Assembly: GCF_000739715.2 (NCBI RefSeq)
Contig: NZ_BBJC02000002.1
Span: forward strand, 88,731 to 152,730
Direction: 5' to 3'
From: Falsirhodobacter sp. alg1
GTDB taxonomy: Bacteria; Pseudomonadota; Alphaproteobacteria; Rhodobacterales; Rhodobacteraceae
Length of the DNA stretch: 64,000 bases
Positions 1 through 10,059 of the stretch are shown in pieces. Each line of letters starts with the position of its first letter. Positions within the stretch are counted from its first letter, which is position 1. A model generated the notes under the pieces. That model made no database searches. It saw only the letters and a program-made list of their open reading frames with translations, and was not told the origin of the DNA. The position numbers and the translations under genes are program-made.

Positions 1-2
1 GA

Positions 3-314
3 TGGGATATGGCCGCCCCGGAACCGGAGCGGCAATTTTTCTATCTGCCGTTCGAACATTCCGAGCATGTTGATGATCAGGCGCTGTCTGTTCACCTGTT
101 CCGCGAACGTATGCCGGATACCGGAAACACAACGCTGATCCATGCGCGGGCGCATGAGGCGATCATCCACCGTTTTGGCCGTTTTCCGTTTCGTAACAAA
201 GCACTTGGCCGGACGAACACACCCGAGGAAGACGCGTTCATGGAAGCGGGCGGTTATTCCGGTTTCGTGAAGAAATTCCGGAACGAGGTAACATTGCGCG
301 TCATCGAGGGATAG
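3..314 (+). CDS. DUF924 family protein, C-terminal part (5' end outside window)
   Basis: The reading frame is open from the first complete codon of the window, so the gene begins upstream; the ATG at 9 is only an internal methionine. The visible 100 or so residues carry the features of the DUF924 C-terminus: an FFYLPFEHSE segment, an ARAHEAIIHRFGRFP segment and an RNKALGR segment followed by a helical tail. DUF924 proteins are small, helical, TPR-like soluble proteins of unknown biochemical role. The stop lies 33 bases before lpdA, so the two genes may be co-transcribed. I am fairly sure of the family and cannot say anything about function. Confidence 0.8.
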   Translation, partial: WDMAAPEPERQFFYLPFEHSEHVDDQALSVHLFRERMPDTGNTTLIHARAHEAIIHRFGRFPFRNKALGRTNTPEEDAFMEAGGYSGFVKKFRNEVTLRVIEG

Positions 315-347
315 TTTAGCATTAAACCAGTTTCAGTGGAGGGCTTC

Positions 348-1739
348 ATGGCCGACAATTTCGACATGATCGTGATCGGTGCCGGACCTGGTGGCTATGT
401 GGCTGCCATCCGCGGCGCCCAGCTGGGCCAGAAGGTCGCCATCGTAGAGCGCGAGAATCTGGGCGGCATTTGCCTTAACTGGGGATGTATCCCGACCAAG
501 GCGCTATTGCGCTCGGCTGAGGTGTTCCACCTCATGCACCGTGCAAAGGAATTCGGGCTGAGCGTCGAAAAACCTGATTTTGATCTGGATGCCGTTGTCA
601 AACGTTCACGCGGGGTGGCCAAGCAGCTGACCGCGGGCGTCGGACACCTGATGAAGAAGAACAAGATCACCGTCATCATGGGTGAAGCGACCATTCCCGC
701 CAAGGGAAAGGTTTCGGTGAAAACCGACAAAGGCACACAGGATCTGACCGCAAAGTCCATCATCCTTGCGACAGGTGCGCGTGCGCGTACGCTGCCGGGG
801 CTTGAGGCGGACGGAGATCTTGTCTGGACCTATCGCCACGCCCTGCAGCCCAAACGGATGCCGAAGAAGCTTTTGGTCATCGGATCTGGCGCGATCGGCA
901 TTGAATTTGCAAGCTTCTTCAACACCTTGGGTGCAGACACAACAGTTGTCGAGGTCATGGACCGCGTTCTGCCCGTTGAGGACGTGGAAATTGCAACGTT
1001 TGCCAAGAAGCAGTTCGAAAAGCAGGGGATGAAAATCCTTGAAAAGACGACTGTGAAAAAGCTCGACAAGGCCAATGGCAAGGTCACAGCGCATCTGGAG
1101 GCAGGTGGCAAGACCACCACTGCGGAATTTGACACTGTGATTTCTGCCGTAGGGATCGTCGGCAACGTCGAAGGGTTGGGTCTGGAAGATCTGGGCGTGA
1201 AGATCGACCGGACGCATGTGGTGGTGGACGAATACTGCCGGACCGGTGTCGAGGGGCTTTATGCGATCGGCGATATTGCGGGCGCACCCTGGCTGGCCCA
1301 CAAGGCAAGCCACGAAGGGGTTATGGTTGCCGAACTGATCGCAGGTCAGAAAGCGCATCCGATCAAGCCGGGCACAATTGCAGGTTGCACCTATTGCTCG
1401 CCACAGATCGCATCGGTCGGGATGACCGAAGCCAAGGCAAAAGAAGCCGGTTTCGACGTGAAGGTCGGCCGCTTCCCGTTCATCGGCAACGGCAAGGCCA
1501 TCGCGTTGGGCGAAGCTGAAGGTATGGTGAAAACCGTATTCGATGCAAAGACCGGCGAGCTTCTGGGCGCGCATATGGTAGGCGCCGAAGTAACCGAGCT
1601 GATCCAAGGCTATGTCATCGGCCGGACATTGGAAACGACCGAAGAAGATCTGATGAATACCGTGTTCCCGCATCCGACGCTGAGCGAGATGATGCATGAA
1701 TCGGTATTGAACGCCTACGGTCGCACAATCCACATGTAA
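348..1739 (+). CDS. lpdA: dihydrolipoyl dehydrogenase (E3 component)
   Basis: FAD enzyme that reoxidises dihydrolipoamide with NAD+ in 2-oxoacid dehydrogenase complexes or the glycine cleavage system. The N-terminal FAD-binding motif GAGPGGYVAA is at residues 11-20, the redox disulfide is in GGICLNWGCIPTKAL, a second Rossmann motif GSGAIGIEFASF binds NAD, and the C-terminus has the HPHPTLSE-like active-site segment (FPHPTLSEMMHE) with its catalytic His-Glu. Length of 463 residues is normal. I chose the ATG at 348 because a GGAGGG ribosome binding site sits just upstream; a GTG at 336 would add four residues. No E1/E2 genes are visible, so which complex it serves is unknown. Confidence 0.95.
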   Translation: MADNFDMIVIGAGPGGYVAAIRGAQLGQKVAIVERENLGGICLNWGCIPTKALLRSAEVFHLMHRAKEFGLSVEKPDFDLDAVVKRSRGVAKQLTAGVGHLMKKNKITVIMGEATIPAKGKVSVKTDKGTQDLTAKSIILATGARARTLPGLEADGDLVWTYRHALQPKRMPKKLLVIGSGAIGIEFASFFNTLGADTTVVEVMDRVLPVEDVEIATFAKKQFEKQGMKILEKTTVKKLDKANGKVTAHLEAGGKTTTAEFDTVISAVGIVGNVEGLGLEDLGVKIDRTHVVVDEYCRTGVEGLYAIGDIAGAPWLAHKASHEGVMVAELIAGQKAHPIKPGTIAGCTYCSPQIASVGMTEAKAKEAGFDVKVGRFPFIGNGKAIALGEAEGMVKTVFDAKTGELLGAHMVGAEVTELIQGYVIGRTLETTEEDLMNTVFPHPTLSEMMHESVLNAYGRTIHM

Positions 1740-1749
1740 AAAACGATAG

Positions 1750-1779
1750 GCGGCTCAGAGATTCTGAGCCGCATCTTTT
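1750..1779. terminator. bidirectional intrinsic terminator, lpdA / alkD-like
   Basis: A perfect 10-bp inverted repeat (arms 1750-1759 and 1763-1772, three-base loop) is followed by ATCTTTTC on the + strand. It separates convergent lpdA and the alkD-like gene. The stop codon of the leftward gene (1755-1757) lies inside the stem. On the - strand a T-run follows after a short gap, so it may act in both directions. Confidence 0.8.
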
Positions 1780-2420
1780 CTTGTATAGCCCCGCATGACT
1801 TCGCCGTATTCAGCGATGAACTGACGGGCCAGCACTGCGTCATGTTTGGCCAGATCCCGTAGCCAACTGGCGATTGCCTTTTGCACGTGCCAGTTACGAT
1901 CGCCCAATACATCAACCATCAGATCCAGCGCCGCATCACGTGCCTCGCGTTCCGCGGGTTTGATGTGGTTTTTCTTTGCCAGGGGGCGTGAAGCCAGAAT
2001 GGCAGTGCGGCGCGCCCACGAATTTTTGCTTTGAAGCCAACTTTCCAGTGCTTCAAAGCGCGTGAAATCGGCCATGACACGCTTTTCCGCCGATTTTGCA
2101 ACAGCATCGGCAATGGCCCAGTTATCCAATTCCTCAACCCAGATGCAGATTGCGTCCCATGCGGAGTCATCCGGGCGCATCCGTGCCTGCAACAGCAGTT
2201 TCGCAGCGGCGATACGCGCGTCATGAATATCACTTTCCCAGAGTTCCTGGGCGAGGGATACGCGTTCTTCTATCGTGAGGTTTTCGCGCCATTCCGCGAC
2301 CAGAGCCTCCAGATCCTCCAGTGCTATGCCAAGATAGACACGCTCCGTTTTATGGTACTCCAAGGCTTCGATAGCTTTGGCATCATTGGCCTTGCTACGA
2401 AGGGTTTCGATATAAGTCAT
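1755..2420 (-). CDS. DNA alkylation repair protein, AlkD/AlkC-like HEAT-repeat family
   Basis: An all-helical protein of 221 residues resembling DNA glycosylases of the AlkD type, which excise bulky or cationic alkylated bases without base flipping. Visible hallmarks are the repeated amphipathic helices (ELWESDIHDARIAAAKLLL), the LDNWAIADAV segment that corresponds to the Trp/Asp active-site region of AlkD, and a downstream WARRTAIL with the conserved Arg. Its ATG overlaps the glmS stop by four bases (ATGA), so it is translated from the glmU-glmS transcript. The family call is good; the actual lesion repaired is not predictable. Confidence 0.85.
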   Translation of the reverse strand: MTYIETLRSKANDAKAIEALEYHKTERVYLGIALEDLEALVAEWRENLTIEERVSLAQELWESDIHDARIAAAKLLLQARMRPDDSAWDAICIWVEELDNWAIADAVAKSAEKRVMADFTRFEALESWLQSKNSWARRTAILASRPLAKKNHIKPAEREARDAALDLMVDVLGDRNWHVQKAIASWLRDLAKHDAVLARQFIAEYGEVMRGYTRKDAAQNL

Positions 2421-4228
2421 TCTACAGTTACCGATTTGGCGAGGTTACGCGGTTGATCGACATCCGTACCCTTAGCGACGGCGGTATGATAGGCCAGAAG
2501 TTGCACAGGCACTGCATAAAGAACCGGTGCCAGCAGGGCTGAAACTGTCGGCAGCGTCAAAGTTGCCCATGTATCATGCCCCGCTTCGGCCACACCCGCG
2601 GCGTCGGAAATCAGCAGAACCTTGCCGTGCCGCGCCATGACTTCCTGCATGTTCGACACCGTTTTATCAAAAAGCGTGTCTTTGGGGGCCAACACGATTA
2701 CCGGCACATGCGCGTCAATCAGGGCGATAGGGCCATGCTTCAGCTCACCCGCAGCATAAGCTTCTGCGTGTATATAGCTGATTTCCTTCAGCTTCAGCGC
2801 CCCCTCCAAAGCCATGGGATACATCGGCCCACGGCCAAGGAACAGGATATCTTCGGCCTCGGCCAGATTCTCGGATATCTTGCTTATGGGGGCTGCTACC
2901 GTCATGGCCTGGTTCATCAGGCTGGGCAGTTTTTCCAGATCGGCCAGATTCTCGTTTATCTGGGCATCGGTCAGGATGCCGCGATCCTGACCAGCCTTTA
3001 ATGCCATCATCAACAAGACGACCAGCTGACAGCTGAAGGCTTTGGTGGAAGCGACCCCAACCTCGACGCCGGCCATGATGGGGAGTGCAAGGTCTGCATC
3101 CCTTGCAATCGACGACGTCGCAACGTTTACCACCGCAACTGTACGGGCAACCTTATCCTTCGCATAACGCAAAGCGGCGAGCGTATCGGCGGTTTCTCCG
3201 GATTGGCTGACAAAAACGGCCCATGATTTTTCGGACAGTGGCGGCTCACGGTACCGAAATTCCGATGCGATATCGATGTCCACCGGAAGGCGGGCGATCT
3301 GTTCGAACCAGTATTTTGCCACATGACAGGCGTAATGTGCCGTGCCGCAGGCCACCAGGGTCAGCCTGTCCACTGCGCTGAAATCAGCGTCGGGCATATG
3401 AATGGCGTTATCACGCACGTAGTGGGAAATGACGTCGGCCAACACGGCAGGCTGCTCTGCAATCTCCTTGGCCATGAAGTGACGATAGCCCGATTTTTCG
3501 ATCCGTGTCGCACTGGACGCCACCTGCGTCATGGACCTGTTGGCCCGTTGCCCGGCACGATTGTAGATTTCGACACTTGTCCGGGTCAGAACGGCGCGGT
3601 CGCCGTCCTCCAGATACGTGACACGCTCGGTCAACGGGGCCAGAGCGATAGCGTCCGAGCCGAAGAACATTTCTCCATCCCCGTGACCGATGGCAAGAGG
3701 CGATCCGATGCGCGCACCGATCATGAGATCCGGTTCATCTTCAAACAGGAATGCCAGCGCAAAAGCGCCCTCCAACCGGTCGAGCGCTGCAAAAGCGGCC
3801 TGTGTCGGCGGCATGCCCTGCATGAGGTTCCGCGATGTCAGAAGGGCAATAACCTCGGTATCGGTCTGGCTTTCGGGAGTGTGGCCATCCGCTTCAAGCT
3901 CTTCCCGCAATGAACGGAAGTTCTCGATGATCCCGTTGTGAACCACTGCCACACGCCCATGCATATGGGGGTGCGCGTTTGCCAGCGTTGCCGCACCATG
4001 CGTCGCCCAACGTGTATGGCCAATACCCGCCTTGCCGGCCAAAGGTTCATGCACAAGCAGGTCCGACAGATTGACCAGTTTTCCGGTCGCGCGCCGACGG
4101 TCCAGACCGTTGTGGTTCAGCGTGGCGATCCCGGCTGAATCATATCCGCGATATTCCAGCCTACGGAGGGATTCCACCAGCTGTGGTGCAACTTCATTCT
4201 TGCCAAGAATTCCAATGATACCGCACAT
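2417..4228 (-). CDS. glmS: glutamine--fructose-6-phosphate aminotransferase (isomerizing)
   Basis: Makes glucosamine-6-phosphate from fructose-6-phosphate and glutamine, the first step to UDP-GlcNAc for peptidoglycan and lipid A. The protein starts MCGIIGIL, with Cys2 the N-terminal nucleophile of the class II glutaminase domain, followed by RRLEYRGYDSAG and the GHTRWATHG segment. Two SIS sugar-isomerase domains follow (VSQSGETADT in the first), ending in the characteristic QPRNLAKSVTVE tail. 603 residues is typical. It follows glmU by three bases. I see no glmS ribozyme-like region, as expected with so little space upstream. Confidence 0.97.
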   Translation of the reverse strand: MCGIIGILGKNEVAPQLVESLRRLEYRGYDSAGIATLNHNGLDRRRATGKLVNLSDLLVHEPLAGKAGIGHTRWATHGAATLANAHPHMHGRVAVVHNGIIENFRSLREELEADGHTPESQTDTEVIALLTSRNLMQGMPPTQAAFAALDRLEGAFALAFLFEDEPDLMIGARIGSPLAIGHGDGEMFFGSDAIALAPLTERVTYLEDGDRAVLTRTSVEIYNRAGQRANRSMTQVASSATRIEKSGYRHFMAKEIAEQPAVLADVISHYVRDNAIHMPDADFSAVDRLTLVACGTAHYACHVAKYWFEQIARLPVDIDIASEFRYREPPLSEKSWAVFVSQSGETADTLAALRYAKDKVARTVAVVNVATSSIARDADLALPIMAGVEVGVASTKAFSCQLVVLLMMALKAGQDRGILTDAQINENLADLEKLPSLMNQAMTVAAPISKISENLAEAEDILFLGRGPMYPMALEGALKLKEISYIHAEAYAAGELKHGPIALIDAHVPVIVLAPKDTLFDKTVSNMQEVMARHGKVLLISDAAGVAEAGHDTWATLTLPTVSALLAPVLYAVPVQLLAYHTAVAKGTDVDQPRNLAKSVTVE

Positions 4229-4231
4229 TTG

Positions 4232-5572
4232 TCAGCCTTTCTTCTTCTTGGACAGGAACAGGTCCATAAGCCGGACAGCAAGGCCTGCCTTATTGACCTG
4301 ACGGGCGCGGCCGATGGCCAGGGCTTCGGCCGGAACATCCTCGGTAATGACCGAACCGGAGCCTGTCATGGCATCGCGGCCAATTGTGACCGGTGCCACC
4401 AACATGGTGCTGGAGCCAATGAAAGACCGCGGTCCGATTTTGGTCCGGTGCTTGTTCACACCGTCATAGTTGCAGGTGATGGTGCCCGCGCCGATATTGG
4501 TTTTCTCGCCAACCTCGGCATCTCCAAGATAGGTGAGGTGTCCAACCTTAACTCCCTCATCCAGAATGCTATTTTTGACCTCGACGAAGTTTCCGACATG
4601 CACATCCTCGGCCAGTTCGGTGCCGGGGCGCAGGCGGGCAAAGGGGCCGACGGTGGCACCTCGTGAAATGTGGCATCCTTCCAAGTGGCAGAATGCCAGA
4701 ATTTCGGCACCGCTTTCGATTGTAACCCGCGGGCCAAAAACGACATTGGGGCCAATCAGCGCGTCCCGACCGATAAAGGTGTCCAGCGAGAAGAAGACCG
4801 TCTCAGGTGCCGTCAGCGTAACGCCGGTTTCCATCGCTTCGGCGCGCGCATTGGCCTGAAAGGCGCTTTCCGCCGCTGCCAGTTCGGCGCGCGTATTGAT
4901 CCCGAGGGTTTCCGCCTCGTCACAGACAACCAGACCGGCAGACAATCCCTTGGCCCGTGCCACTGCCACGATATCCGTCAGATAATATTCACCCGATGCG
5001 TTATTTGTATCAATGGCTGCAACCAGTTCGGGAAGAACAGCTGAATCCGCGCATATAACGCCAGAGTTGCATAGGGTTATCGCGCGTTCTTCATCTGAGG
5101 CATCTTTGTATTCCACGATCCGGCTCAGGTTTTCCCCCTCGGCGACCAAACGGCCATATCGTCCTTCGTCGTCATGATGGAACCCGAGCACGACAACAGA
5201 ATGTCTGGACCGGGCAGCGCGCATGGCCTCCAGCGTTTCGGCACGGATGAAGGGTGTATCGCCGTAAAGTATGACGGTATCGCCACCTTTGCCCGAAAGG
5301 GGCAAGGCCTGCGCGACGGCATGACCCGTGCCCAACTGCTGCTCTTGCCGGACGGTCAGCACGTCCGGATCATAGGCAAGCGCACATTTCTCCACGGCTT
5401 CGGCGCCATGGCCTGTCACGATCACGGTGCAGGTCGGATCCAATGCGCGTCCGGTCTGCATTGCATGATGCAGCAATGGCGCGCCTGCCAAGCGATGAAG
5501 AACCTTCGGCAGGTCCGAATTCATGCGCGATCCCATGCCGGCGGCCAGGATGATAAGCGAAACTTCGGCCAT
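4232..5572 (-). CDS. glmU: bifunctional UDP-GlcNAc pyrophosphorylase / glucosamine-1-phosphate acetyltransferase
   Basis: Catalyses the last two steps to UDP-GlcNAc in the cytoplasm. The N-terminal nucleotidyltransferase domain has the LAAGMGSRMNSDLPK signature near residue 10 and GDTPFI near the metal site. The C-terminal left-handed beta-helix shows hexapeptide repeats and the acetyltransferase signatures NFVEVKNS and GAGTITCNYDG. 446 residues is normal. First gene of a leftward operon with glmS and the alkD-like gene, and divergent from the phosphatase at 5667. An AGAGGGA ribosome binding site precedes the ATG. Confidence 0.97.
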   Translation of the reverse strand: MAEVSLIILAAGMGSRMNSDLPKVLHRLAGAPLLHHAMQTGRALDPTCTVIVTGHGAEAVEKCALAYDPDVLTVRQEQQLGTGHAVAQALPLSGKGGDTVILYGDTPFIRAETLEAMRAARSRHSVVVLGFHHDDEGRYGRLVAEGENLSRIVEYKDASDEERAITLCNSGVICADSAVLPELVAAIDTNNASGEYYLTDIVAVARAKGLSAGLVVCDEAETLGINTRAELAAAESAFQANARAEAMETGVTLTAPETVFFSLDTFIGRDALIGPNVVFGPRVTIESGAEILAFCHLEGCHISRGATVGPFARLRPGTELAEDVHVGNFVEVKNSILDEGVKVGHLTYLGDAEVGEKTNIGAGTITCNYDGVNKHRTKIGPRSFIGSSTMLVAPVTIGRDAMTGSGSVITEDVPAEALAIGRARQVNKAGLAVRLMDLFLSKKKKG

Positions 5573-5600
5573 ATGTCCCTCTGGTCTTTGTTTGTCGCAG

Positions 5601-5628
5601 GTTTTACGTCAGTGGTAGCGAGCCGCAA
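5601..5628 (-). promoter_or_regulatory. candidate sigma-70 promoter for glmU-glmS-alkD
   Basis: On the - strand TTGCGG (5628-5623) and TAAAAC (5606-5601) are 16 bases apart, about 30 bases upstream of the glmU start. The match to consensus is partial. Inferred by eye only. Confidence 0.3.
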
Positions 5629-5666
5629 GGGGCGCGCAATCACACAGTCTTACCGGAGATTTCAGG

Positions 5667-6332
5667 ATGCGTACCGTAGTTTTCGATCTTGACGGCACGC
5701 TTGCCGATACGGCTGCGGACCTGATCGCCTCGGCGAATTCCTGTCTGTCGGCACTCGGGCATGGCCACCAGCTTGATCCCGCGCGGGACGGTGCAACCGC
5801 ATTCAAGGGCGGGCGTGCCATGTTGCAACTGGGATTCGAGCGGGCAGGCGTCGTGTGGGTGGATGAGGATATCGACGGCCAGTATCCAAAACTTCTGGAA
5901 GCATATGGCAATGCGATTTCGGTCCACACAAAGCTGTATCCCTATGCCAAAGAGGCGGTGGAAGAGCTGCGTGCCGCCGGGTACGCGACTGCGATCTGCA
6001 CCAACAAGCCCGAGGCGCTGGCAGAGATCCTGCTGACCGAACTGGGCGTGCGCCATCTGTTCGATTCATTGGTAGGGGCCGACACGCTTCCGACACGCAA
6101 ACCGGATGCGGCACCCTATGTCGAAAGTGTCCGGCGCGCTGGCGGTACGGTATCGAAATCCATCCTGATCGGGGATACGGCAACTGATCGAAATACAGGC
6201 ATCGCTGCCGAAATTCCGGTCGTTCTGGTCACTTTTGGTCCGGGCGGGTCCGAAGTTGAGGCTATGGAACCGGAGGCGTTGCTGCATGACTACCGTGATT
6301 TGACGGCGATTGTTCGCCAGCAGATCGGCTAG
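5667..6332 (+). CDS. gph: phosphoglycolate phosphatase, HAD family
   Basis: A HAD-superfamily hydrolase of 221 residues that probably removes phosphate from 2-phosphoglycolate. HAD motif I is FDLDGTLADT with nucleophile Asp7 and Asp9; motif II is in CTNKPEAL; the motif III Lys is near TLPTRKPDAAPY; motif IV is GDTATDRNTG. The alpha-helical cap lies between motifs I and II. HAD specificity is hard to read from sequence, so another small sugar or organic phosphate is possible. It stands alone between glmU and the nuo operon. Confidence 0.8.
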   Translation: MRTVVFDLDGTLADTAADLIASANSCLSALGHGHQLDPARDGATAFKGGRAMLQLGFERAGVVWVDEDIDGQYPKLLEAYGNAISVHTKLYPYAKEAVEELRAAGYATAICTNKPEALAEILLTELGVRHLFDSLVGADTLPTRKPDAAPYVESVRRAGGTVSKSILIGDTATDRNTGIAAEIPVVLVTFGPGGSEVEAMEPEALLHDYRDLTAIVRQQIG

Positions 6333-6424
6333 CGATGCGATCACAGCACGCTACTGGTATAAATAATTTATTCGGCCAAGTAGCAAAGCCTTGTTTTATT
6401 GGGCGTGATGCCCAGCAGGCTTGG

Positions 6425-6453
6425 TTGACCACCGGACAATCCGGAGCTACATG
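6425..6453 (+). promoter_or_regulatory. candidate sigma-70 promoter for the nuo operon
   Basis: TTGACC (6425-6430) and TACATG (6448-6453) are separated by exactly 17 bases, leaving a leader of about 45 bases before the nuoA GTG. It is the best match to consensus in the 175-base gap between gph and nuoA. Not tested. Confidence 0.35.
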
Positions 6454-6507
6454 GGGGTCAGCAACTTTTCGCGCGGCCTCGGTGGCCACAGGCTGAAGGA
6501 GCCACTC

Positions 6508-7397
<890 letters not shown>

Positions 7398-7408
7398 AAG
7401 GTGGCATC

Positions 7409-8011
7409 ATGAACGAAGCACTGGACGAACTTTCCGCGCTGATCGAAATGCGCTGTGCCGATTCCATCATCGCGCAGACCGTTGCATTTAATGAACTGAC
7501 GATCGAAATCGCGGCATCGCAGATCGTGCAGGTCTGTGAAGCGCTGAAGCAGGACGTTGCCTGTCGCTTCAACGTGCTGGTGGATATCACCGCCGTTGAC
7601 CACCCGGAGCGTCCGAAGCGGTTTGATGTGGTCTATCATCTGTTGTCGATGCATCAGAACCATCGTGTGCGCCTGAAGTGCCAGCTGGACGAGGACGAGA
7701 TGATGCCATCTCTGACAGCAGTCTTTCCGGCCGCCAATTGGTACGAGCGTGAAGTGTTCGATATGTTCGGGATCCTGTTCTCGGGGCATCCAGATTTACG
7801 CCGTCTGCTGACGGATTACGGCTTTCGGGGTCACCCGCTTCGCAAGGATTTCCCGACGACAGGCTATACCGAAGTACGCTATGACGAGACGCAGAAGCGG
7901 GTAGTCTATGAACCCGTTCGTCTGGTGCAAGAATACCGTCAGTTCGATTTCATGAGCCCGTGGGAAGGTGCAGAATACATCCTTCCGGGTGATGACAAGG
8001 CAAAGGCGTAA
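7409..8011 (+). CDS. nuoC: NADH-quinone oxidoreductase subunit C
   Basis: Peripheral-arm subunit of complex I, here a separate protein of 200 residues and not fused to NuoD as in enterics. The C-terminal 30-kDa-subunit signature is clear: [12 protein letters not shown], then [13 protein letters not shown] and GHPLRKDFP, ending with [12 protein letters not shown]. It starts 11 bases after nuoB with AGGTGG upstream. The sulfotransferase gene follows after only six bases. Confidence 0.96.
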   Translation: MNEALDELSALIEMRCADSIIAQTVAFNELTIEIAASQIVQVCEALKQDVACRFNVLVDITAVDHPERPKRFDVVYHLLSMHQNHRVRLKCQLDEDEMMPSLTAVFPAANWYEREVFDMFGILFSGHPDLRRLLTDYGFRGHPLRKDFPTTGYTEVRYDETQKRVVYEPVRLVQEYRQFDFMSPWEGAEYILPGDDKAKA

Positions 8012-8017
8012 CAACCG

Positions 8018-8839
8018 GTGACGCAGCAACCGATCATCCTGATGTGCGTGGGGGCCGCGAAAGCGGGCACCAGCTGGCTGTTCGATCAGCTGGCGGGGCA
8101 TCCCCAGTGCCATCTGCGGGGTATCAAGGAGCTGCATTATTTCGATACTGCGCATCACGGCCAATGGGCCGCCGAAACGCAGCGGATCGAACGCCGTGTC
8201 CTGCGTTCACGCGGTGCGCTTCTTGCGGATCTGGTGGATTGGCTTGCCGTTTTGCAGCGCGGGCGTCTTTCGCTGCGCGCATACCTGGATTACCTGACCG
8301 CAGGGCGCGGGGACAAACGGGTGGTCGCGGATTTCACGCCGTCCTATAGCCTTCTGCCGCAACGCATTCTCTCGCGGCTGTTCGCCTTGGGCCAAGTGAA
8401 GATGCTATATCTTCTCCGCGATCCGGTAGAGCGGTTGTGGAGCCATGTTCGTATGGATGCACAGCGCATGTCCCGCAGTGCGGCCGATGCGGCACGCATG
8501 TTCGGACGGGCGCTGAATGGCCGTGGCGCCGCAATCCAGCGCAGTGACTATGCGCAATCCCTGAGCCGGCTAGACGCGGCAGCGCCCAAGGATGCATTGA
8601 TGGTCGGGTTCTACGAAGAGCTCATGACGCCCGGAATGATGGATCGCCTTGCGCGTTTTCTGGGGATTTCTCCTATACGCGCGGAGTATGACGTTCGGGT
8701 GCATGAAGGGCAGGCGATGGTTTTGCCATCCGATCTGCGTGCACGTGCAATCGAGGTTCTGCGCCCGCAATACGAATTCGTTGCCCGCCGCATGGGGTCT
8801 TTGCCCCGGGCGTGGTGTGCACAGATGACAGAGGTCTGA
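8018..8839 (+). CDS. sulfotransferase family protein encoded inside the nuo operon
   Basis: A predicted PAPS-dependent sulfotransferase of 273 residues. The 5'-phosphosulfate loop GAAKAGTSW is at residues 12-20 and the 3'-phosphate site [12 protein letters not shown] at about 132-143 (Arg134, Ser142). A short KELHYFD segment follows the first motif, as in the bacterial and heparan-type cytosolic sulfotransferases. No signal peptide or membrane segment is seen, and the acceptor cannot be predicted. It begins with GTG six bases after nuoC, with only a weak ribosome binding site, and ends two bases before the nuoD ATG. It has no obvious role in complex I. Family assignment is firm; function in this operon is unknown. 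Confidence 0.85.
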   Translation: MTQQPIILMCVGAAKAGTSWLFDQLAGHPQCHLRGIKELHYFDTAHHGQWAAETQRIERRVLRSRGALLADLVDWLAVLQRGRLSLRAYLDYLTAGRGDKRVVADFTPSYSLLPQRILSRLFALGQVKMLYLLRDPVERLWSHVRMDAQRMSRSAADAARMFGRALNGRGAAIQRSDYAQSLSRLDAAAPKDALMVGFYEELMTPGMMDRLARFLGISPIRAEYDVRVHEGQAMVLPSDLRARAIEVLRPQYEFVARRMGSLPRAWCAQMTEV

Positions 8840-8841
8840 AC

Positions 8842-10059
8842 ATGATGGATGGCAGCAACGATCTTCATGGCGGCCCGTCGGGCGAACAGAAGATCCGCAA
8901 CTTCAACATCAACTTCGGCCCGCAGCACCCTGCGGCGCACGGAGTTTTGCGTCTGGTTCTGGAGCTGGACGGTGAGATCGTCGAGCGTTGTGACCCGCAT
9001 GTCGGGCTGCTTCACCGCGGCACCGAAAAGCTGATGGAAAGCCGGACATACCTGCAGAATCTGCCGTATTTCGACCGGCTGGACTATGTTTCGCCGATGA
9101 ATCAGGAACACGCCTGGTGCCTCGCGATCGAGAAGCTGACAGGGACGGTCATCCCACGCCGCGCCTCGATCATCCGAGTGCTGTTCTCCGAAATTGGCCG
9201 TCTGCTGAACCACCTGATGAACGTGACGACCGCGGCCATGGATGTCGGTGCGCTGACGCCTCCGCTCTGGGGGTTTACCGCCCGTGAAGAGCTGATGGTC
9301 TTTTACGAACGGGCCTGTGGCGCACGTTTGCATGCCGCATACTTCCGTCCGGGCGGCGTCCATCAGGATCTGCCGCCGCAGCTGATCGACGATATCGAGA
9401 CATGGTGCGAGACGTTCCCGAAGCTTCTGGATGCGCTGAACGAGCTTCTGACCGAAAACCGCGTTTTCAAGCAGCGGACGGTGGATATTGCCGTCGTCTC
9501 GCAACAAGAGGTTTTTGACTGGTCCATGAGCGGCGTCATGGCGCGCGGTTCGGGGCTGGCCTGGGATCTGCGTCGGTCGCAGCCCTATGAATGCTATGAC
9601 GAGTTCGATTTCCAGATTCCGGTCGGCGTGAATGGTGACTGCTTCGATCGTTACCTTTGCCGTATGGCGGAAATGCGTGAATCGATGAAGATCGTTCAGC
9701 AGGCCTGCCGGATGCTGCGCGACAATCCGGGCGATGTGCTTGCCCGGGGTAAGCTGACGCCCCCGAAACGCTCGGATATGAAGCGTTCGATGGAGGCGCT
9801 GATCCATCACTTCAAGCTTTATACCGAAGGGTTCCACGTACCTGCGGGTGAAGTTTATGCCTCGGTCGAAGCGCCGAAGGGCGAATTCGGTGTATATCTG
9901 GTTGCGGATGGTACGAACCGGCCGTATCGCGCCAAGATCCGTGCACCGGGCTTTGCCCACCTGCAGGCGATCGACCAGATGGCACGAGGCCATCAGCTTG
10001 CCGATGTTTCCGCGATCATCGGCACTATGGACGTTGTTTTTGGAGAGGTTGACCGCTGA
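8842..10059 (+). CDS. nuoD: NADH-quinone oxidoreductase subunit D
   Basis: The 49-kDa subunit, which forms the quinone pocket with NuoB. Signatures are [13 protein letters not shown] near the N-terminus, [12 protein letters not shown], and the [10 protein letters not shown]-terminus in which the terminal Arg is conserved. The ATG at 8842 gives 405 residues and has GAGG at 8831-8834; the longer frame from 8812 lies inside the sulfotransferase gene. The stop overlaps the nuoE ATG by one base (TGATG). Confidence 0.97.
   Translation: MMDGSNDLHGGPSGEQKIRNFNINFGPQHPAAHGVLRLVLELDGEIVERCDPHVGLLHRGTEKLMESRTYLQNLPYFDRLDYVSPMNQEHAWCLAIEKLTGTVIPRRASIIRVLFSEIGRLLNHLMNVTTAAMDVGALTPPLWGFTAREELMVFYERACGARLHAAYFRPGGVHQDLPPQLIDDIETWCETFPKLLDALNELLTENRVFKQRTVDIAVVSQQEVFDWSMSGVMARGSGLAWDLRRSQPYECYDEFDFQIPVGVNGDCFDRYLCRMAEMRESMKIVQQACRMLRDNPGDVLARGKLTPPKRSDMKRSMEALIHHFKLYTEGFHVPAGEVYASVEAPKGEFGVYLVADGTNRPYRAKIRAPGFAHLQAIDQMARGHQLADVSAIIGTMDVVFGEVDR

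Noticed and set aside
606-1733. Long leftward frame of 375 codons opposite lpdA
   Set aside because: It lies wholly antisense to a clear lpdA, has a His/Cys/Arg-rich composition typical of a shadow frame and no recognisable domain.
8611-9993. 460-codon leftward frame opposite nuoD
   Set aside because: Antisense to conserved nuoD and the end of the sulfotransferase; no ribosome binding site or family features.
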